A program made the position numbers and the translations under genes. From positions 1 through 60,167 of the forward strand of contig JAQTVB010000004.1 in assembly GCA_028707005.1 (NCBI GenBank): a stretch of DNA of 60,167 bases. Direction: 5' to 3'. The notes beneath the pieces are model-generated. The model had not been told where the DNA came from. It was given only the letters and a program-made list of their open reading frames with translations, and ran no database searches. Shown piece after piece: positions 57,365-60,167 of the stretch. Source of the DNA: Patescibacteria group bacterium (GTDB lineage: Bacteria > Patescibacteriota > Patescibacteriia > Patescibacteriales > GWC2-42-12). Numbering within the stretch: the first letter of the stretch is position 1; every line of letters starts with the position of its first letter.

Positions 57365-57393
57365 AATTTAAAACTTAAAAATAGGTTTGTCAA
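57365..57393 (-). promoter_or_regulatory. Promoter of the 125-residue orphan gene
   Basis: Minus strand TTGACA (57388-57393), 17-base spacer, TAAATT (57365-57370). Confidence 0.6.
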
Positions 57394-57407
57394 TTGATTA
57401 ATTTTTT

Positions 57408-58496
57408 ATGTCCAAAGATTATTACAATATACTCGGCGTCAATAAGGGCGCCAGCCAGGAGGAAATCAAAAAGGCTTTTCGCGAGAAGGCGCATGTTTAT
57501 CATCCTGATAAAAAGGGCGGCGACGAAGCCAAATTCAAGGAGCTGAACGAGGCTTATCAGGTTTTAAGCGACCAAACGAAACGTTCGCAGTATGACCAAT
57601 ACGGCCAAACTTTTGAGCAGGCCAGAAGCCAAGGCGGTGGCGGTTTCTCCGGTTTCTCCGGCTTTGATGGCGGCCAGGGCTTTAATATCAACATGGACGA
57701 CCTGGGCGATATTTTCGGCGGCTTTGGCGACATCTTCGGCTTTGGCGATGGCGGCAGCAGGCGCGGACGCCGCGCTAGCCGCGGCCGGGATATTGAAGTG
57801 GTATTGAATTTAGACTTTAAAGAAGCGGTTTTCGGCGTAGAGCGGGAAATCAGCTTAAGAAAAAATATCAGTTGTTCAAGATGCCGGGGATCCGGCGCCG
57901 AACCGGGCGCGGGCGAAGAAACCTGTCCGACCTGCCGCGGCACCGGCCGAGTGATTAAAGTGCAGCGGACTATCTTAGGCAATGTGCAGGTTCAAGCCAC
58001 CTGCGCCGCCTGCCATGGCGCAGGCCGGATCATCAAAGAGAAATGCCGGCAATGCAAAGGCGCCGGCGTGGTTAATGAAATTGCCAATTTAAAAATTAAA
58101 ATTCCGGCCGGCATTGATAATGGCGAATCCGTAAGGTTCGCCGGCCAGGGCGAAGCCGCCGTCAAAGGCGGTCAAAATGGTGATTTATATATAAAAGCCA
58201 GGGTCGCTCCGGATAAAAGATTCACCAGAAATGATTTTGACATTTTATCCAAAGCCGAAATCAATATTACGCTGGCGGCCTTGGGCGGCAAAGCGGACGT
58301 GGAAACCGTGGACGGCCGCGTGGAATTAAAAATTCCCGAAGGAACGCAATCGGGGCGGGTGATCAGGCTAAAAGGCAAGGGCGTGCCGCATCTGCGTAGC
58401 AGTTCAAGAGGCGATCATTTAGTGGAAGTGATTGTTAAAACTCCGACCGGATTAAATAGAAAGCAGAAAGAGATGCTAAGAGAAATGGGAATATAG
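57408..58496 (+). CDS. dnaJ: Hsp40 co-chaperone DnaJ
   Basis: 362 residues. J domain with YHPDKKGGDE (the HPD triad), a Gly/Phe-rich region (GGGGFSGFSGFDGGQGF), four CxxCxGxG zinc motifs (CSRCRGSG, CPTCRGTG, CAACHGAG, CRQCKGAG), and two C-terminal beta domains (IPAGIDNGESVRFAGQGEA). All DnaJ type I parts are present. It stimulates DnaK ATP hydrolysis and delivers clients. The ATG is just downstream of the divergent promoter of the orphan gene. Confidence 0.97.
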   Translation: MSKDYYNILGVNKGASQEEIKKAFREKAHVYHPDKKGGDEAKFKELNEAYQVLSDQTKRSQYDQYGQTFEQARSQGGGGFSGFSGFDGGQGFNINMDDLGDIFGGFGDIFGFGDGGSRRGRRASRGRDIEVVLNLDFKEAVFGVEREISLRKNISCSRCRGSGAEPGAGEETCPTCRGTGRVIKVQRTILGNVQVQATCAACHGAGRIIKEKCRQCKGAGVVNEIANLKIKIPAGIDNGESVRFAGQGEAAVKGGQNGDLYIKARVAPDKRFTRNDFDILSKAEINITLAALGGKADVETVDGRVELKIPEGTQSGRVIRLKGKGVPHLRSSSRGDHLVEVIVKTPTGLNRKQKEMLREMGI

Positions 58497-58508
58497 TATT
58501 TATTTTTT

Positions 58509-58713
58509 GTCATTGCGAGGAGGAGCGTTAGCGACGACGCGGCAATCTCTGGTAAGTCAGAACGAATATGATTTATGAGAAATACTATTTTGTATACATA
58601 AACACCAATAAATCGCATTAAATCCCTCATGGAGAGATTTAGCTCTAGACATGTAAAGCGTTTCTAACCAGAGATTGCTTCGTCTCCGCCAGCTGGCGGA
58701 TCCTCGCAATGAC
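58509..58713. repeat. GTCATTGCGAGG-type element (family B)
   Basis: Same inverted ends as the copies at 13.47 and 43.94 kb (GTCATTGCGAGGAGGAGC ... GCAATCTCTGGTAAG; CTAACCAGAGATTGC ... TCCTCGCAATGAC) with a different centre of about 100 bases. The remaining gap to miaB holds a short CCGCC...GGCGG hairpin and nothing else I can name. Confidence 0.75.
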
Positions 58714-58803
58714 AGTTTTTTATATGTTTACGTATCATGTTATCACTTTTGGCTGCCATCCGCCTATGCCAAGGCTTCGGCGGACAAGGATGAACTAAGA
58801 ATT

Positions 58804-60167
58804 ATGCCAAGCAAGACGTATCACATTATAACCATCGGTTGCCAGATGAACTATGCGGATAGCGAACGGCTGGCTGGCGTGCTGGAAAAACAGGGTTATA
58901 AACGGACTGATAATAAATATCAGTCTGATTTAGTTATAGTCAATACTTGCGGCGTCAGGCAGTCGGCGGAAAATCGGATTTATGGCTTGATTCCAAAAAT
59001 AAAAAAAGAGCATCCTGGGGCAAAAGTTATTGTGACCGGCTGTCTGGCGGAGAGAAAAGATGTGAAGAGAAGACTAGAGAAGTATGTGGATGAGTGGCTG
59101 ACGATAAATGCAATTACGAATTATCAATTACGAATTACGAATGAAATGCCGAAGAAAAATATTGGCAGTGATAATAGTAACTATTTAAACATAAGACCAT
59201 TGTACGAGTCTAAATTTTCCGCTTTTGTGCCGATTGGCAATGGCTGTGATAATTTTTGCTCCTATTGCGTCGTGCCTTACGCGCGCGGCCGGGAAGTTTA
59301 TCGGCCGGCTAAAGAAATTTTGGCTGAGATAAAAAATTTGGTGAAAAGGGGATACAAGGAGATAATTTTAATTGCGCAAAATGTCAATAGTTACAAATCC
59401 CAAATCCCAAATCCCAATGACCAAATAAATTCAAAAAACAAGCAGATTGATTTCGCCGATCTACTGAGAATGGTGAACGGCATCAAGGGGGATTTTTGGA
59501 TCAGATTTTTAACCAGCCATCCTAAAGATATGTCCGACAAGCTTATTAAGACCATGGCGCAAGGCGAAAAAATTTGTCCGCAGGTATATTTGCCAGTTCA
59601 AGCCGGAGATAATGAAGTACTTAAGAGAATGAATAGAGGATATACCGCGGACAATTATATAAAGCTTGTTAAGAAGATAAGACATAGTTTGAATGACCAA
59701 ATCCCAGCCTGCCTTGCCGGCAGGCAGGTAACCAATGACCAAAAAAATTCAGAGTTTAAAATCTGGCAACCGCCTGTTTCCATTACTACCGATTTAATCG
59801 TGGGTTTTCCGGGCGAAACCAAACAGCAATTTGATAATTCGTTAAAATTATTCAGAACAATTAAATTTGACATGGCCTATATCTCCGAATATAGCCCCAG
59901 GCCGGGCACGGCGGCGTATAAGCTGGCTGACAACGTCGCGCGCGTGGAAAAGAGAAACAGGAAAGATAAGTTGGATAAAATTTTACGCCGGACAGCGCTG
60001 GCCAATAATAAAAAATATCTTGGTAAAACAGTTAGAGTCTTGGTAGAAAAGCGCATTAAGGCGGGGGAGTGGTTTGGGAAAACCGCAACCGGGAAAGACG
60101 TAAGAATTAAAAATTACGAATTAAAAATTACGAATTTAATTGGTAAATTTGTTAATGTTAAAATTGA
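58804..60167 (+). CDS. miaB: MiaB tRNA methylthiotransferase, with four repeat insertions (3' truncated)
   Basis: The gene begins at ATG 58804 (MPSKTYHIITIGCQMNYADS) and is open to the window end after about 454 codons. MiaB is a radical-SAM enzyme that adds a methylthio group to i6A37 of tRNAs. The N-terminal cluster cysteines are in GCQMN, NTCGVRQSAE and TGCLAERKD; the radical-SAM triad is CDNFCSYC; the TRAM domain starts at KTVRVLVEKR. Four stretches are foreign to the family: ITNYQLRITN, KSQIPNPNDQINSKN, NDQIPACLAGRQVTNDQ and KNYELKITN. Each is a translated dispersed repeat. The Nfu carrier encoded at 29.3 kb may supply clusters. Confidence 0.92.
   Translation, partial: MPSKTYHIITIGCQMNYADSERLAGVLEKQGYKRTDNKYQSDLVIVNTCGVRQSAENRIYGLIPKIKKEHPGAKVIVTGCLAERKDVKRRLEKYVDEWLTINAITNYQLRITNEMPKKNIGSDNSNYLNIRPLYESKFSAFVPIGNGCDNFCSYCVVPYARGREVYRPAKEILAEIKNLVKRGYKEIILIAQNVNSYKSQIPNPNDQINSKNKQIDFADLLRMVNGIKGDFWIRFLTSHPKDMSDKLIKTMAQGEKICPQVYLPVQAGDNEVLKRMNRGYTADNYIKLVKKIRHSLNDQIPACLAGRQVTNDQKNSEFKIWQPPVSITTDLIVGFPGETKQQFDNSLKLFRTIKFDMAYISEYSPRPGTAAYKLADNVARVEKRNRKDKLDKILRRTALANNKKYLGKTVRVLVEKRIKAGEWFGKTATGKDVRIKNYELKITNLIGKFVNVKI
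59112..59142. repeat. Intragenic AATTACGAATT repeat in miaB (site 1)
   Basis: AATTACGAATTATCAATTAC and the bases after it, read as ITNYQLRITN. Same family as 41.07-41.11 kb between ftsW and the HIT-like gene. Confidence 0.75.
59395..59432. repeat. Intragenic palindrome family A fragment in miaB (site 2)
   Basis: AAATCCCAAATCCCAAATCC followed by CAATGACCAAATAAATTC, read as KSQIPNPNDQINS; nearly the same peptide as SQIPITNDQTN in the glycosyltransferase at 3.5 kb. Confidence 0.8.
59692..59750. repeat. Intragenic composite repeat in miaB (site 3)
   Basis: AATGACCAAATCCC on one side, AACCAATGACCAAAAAAATT on the other, and the GC palindrome GCCTGCCTTGCCGGCAGGCA between, read as NDQIPACLAGRQVTNDQ. 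Confidence 0.8.
60105..60137. repeat. Intragenic AATTACGAATT repeat in miaB (site 4)
   Basis: AATTAAAAATTACG twice in tandem, read as KNYELKITN inside the TRAM domain; identical peptide to murG site 2. Confidence 0.8.

Overview
The window looks like part of the chromosome of a Candidate Phyla Radiation bacterium (Patescibacteria, possibly an ABY1-type lineage; this is inferred from gene content, not from an rRNA). The reasons are a compact single-membrane gene set, a PilB/PilC/PilM/PilN/PilO pilus cluster without a PilQ secretin, a shortened HrcA, a GldA/F/G-DUF4340 transporter set, and very many short palindromic repeats between and inside genes. TGA and TAG both end ordinary genes, so the code is the standard bacterial one and not the UGA-glycine code of Gracilibacteria.

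Layout. 1-4.2 kb: polysaccharide genes (end of a polyprenyl-phosphate sugar transferase, two GT4 glycosyltransferases, a zinc-ribbon methyltransferase). 4.2-11.8 kb: an anchored unknown protein, an FtsB/DivIC-like protein, a coiled-coil membrane protein, a tRNA cluster with a nested and interrupted pair of tRNA-Gly genes, an RlpA-DacA fusion, FtsE and FtsX. 11.8-18.3 kb: tRNA-Gln, an HtrA protease, and a GldA/F/G-DUF4340 ABC system whose ATPase carries an in-frame amber codon. 18.3-25.4 kb: a PEGA protein, MurA, a CtpA protease, pyrG next to a MITE, a REP-associated tyrosine transposase carrying palindromes in its own gene, and ribosomal protein L27. 25.5-29.6 kb: a two-gene orphan cassette and an Fe-S operon (Rrf2 regulator, cysteine desulfurase, IscU-like scaffold, Nfu) with a likely IscR-type operator. 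29.6-38.1 kb (minus strand): a type IV pilus operon. 38.2-50.4 kb: cell-wall and shape genes (MraY, FtsW, MurG, MurC, MreD-like, PBP2) interleaved with Apt, MTA phosphorylase, a HIT-like protein and small orphan genes. 51-58.5 kb: a heat-shock cluster under a perfect CIRCE (HrcA, a Nudix-GrpE fusion, Hsp20, DnaK, DnaJ) with an AT-rich two-gene island inside it. 58.8 kb to the end: MiaB, cut by the window edge.

The most distinctive layer is the repeats. Several palindromic families occur at operon junctions, and the same elements lie in frame inside essential genes (murG, murC, miaB, a glycosyltransferase), adding low-complexity peptide loops much as Rickettsia palindromic elements do. There are also two copies of a 219-bp MITE with 7-bp target duplications, a family of roughly 200-bp elements with long inverted ends beginning GTCATTGCGAGG, and a transposase linked to its own palindrome. 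Five small unrelated orphan loci share one architecture: a consensus-like promoter, a short ORF or ORF pair, and an intrinsic terminator.
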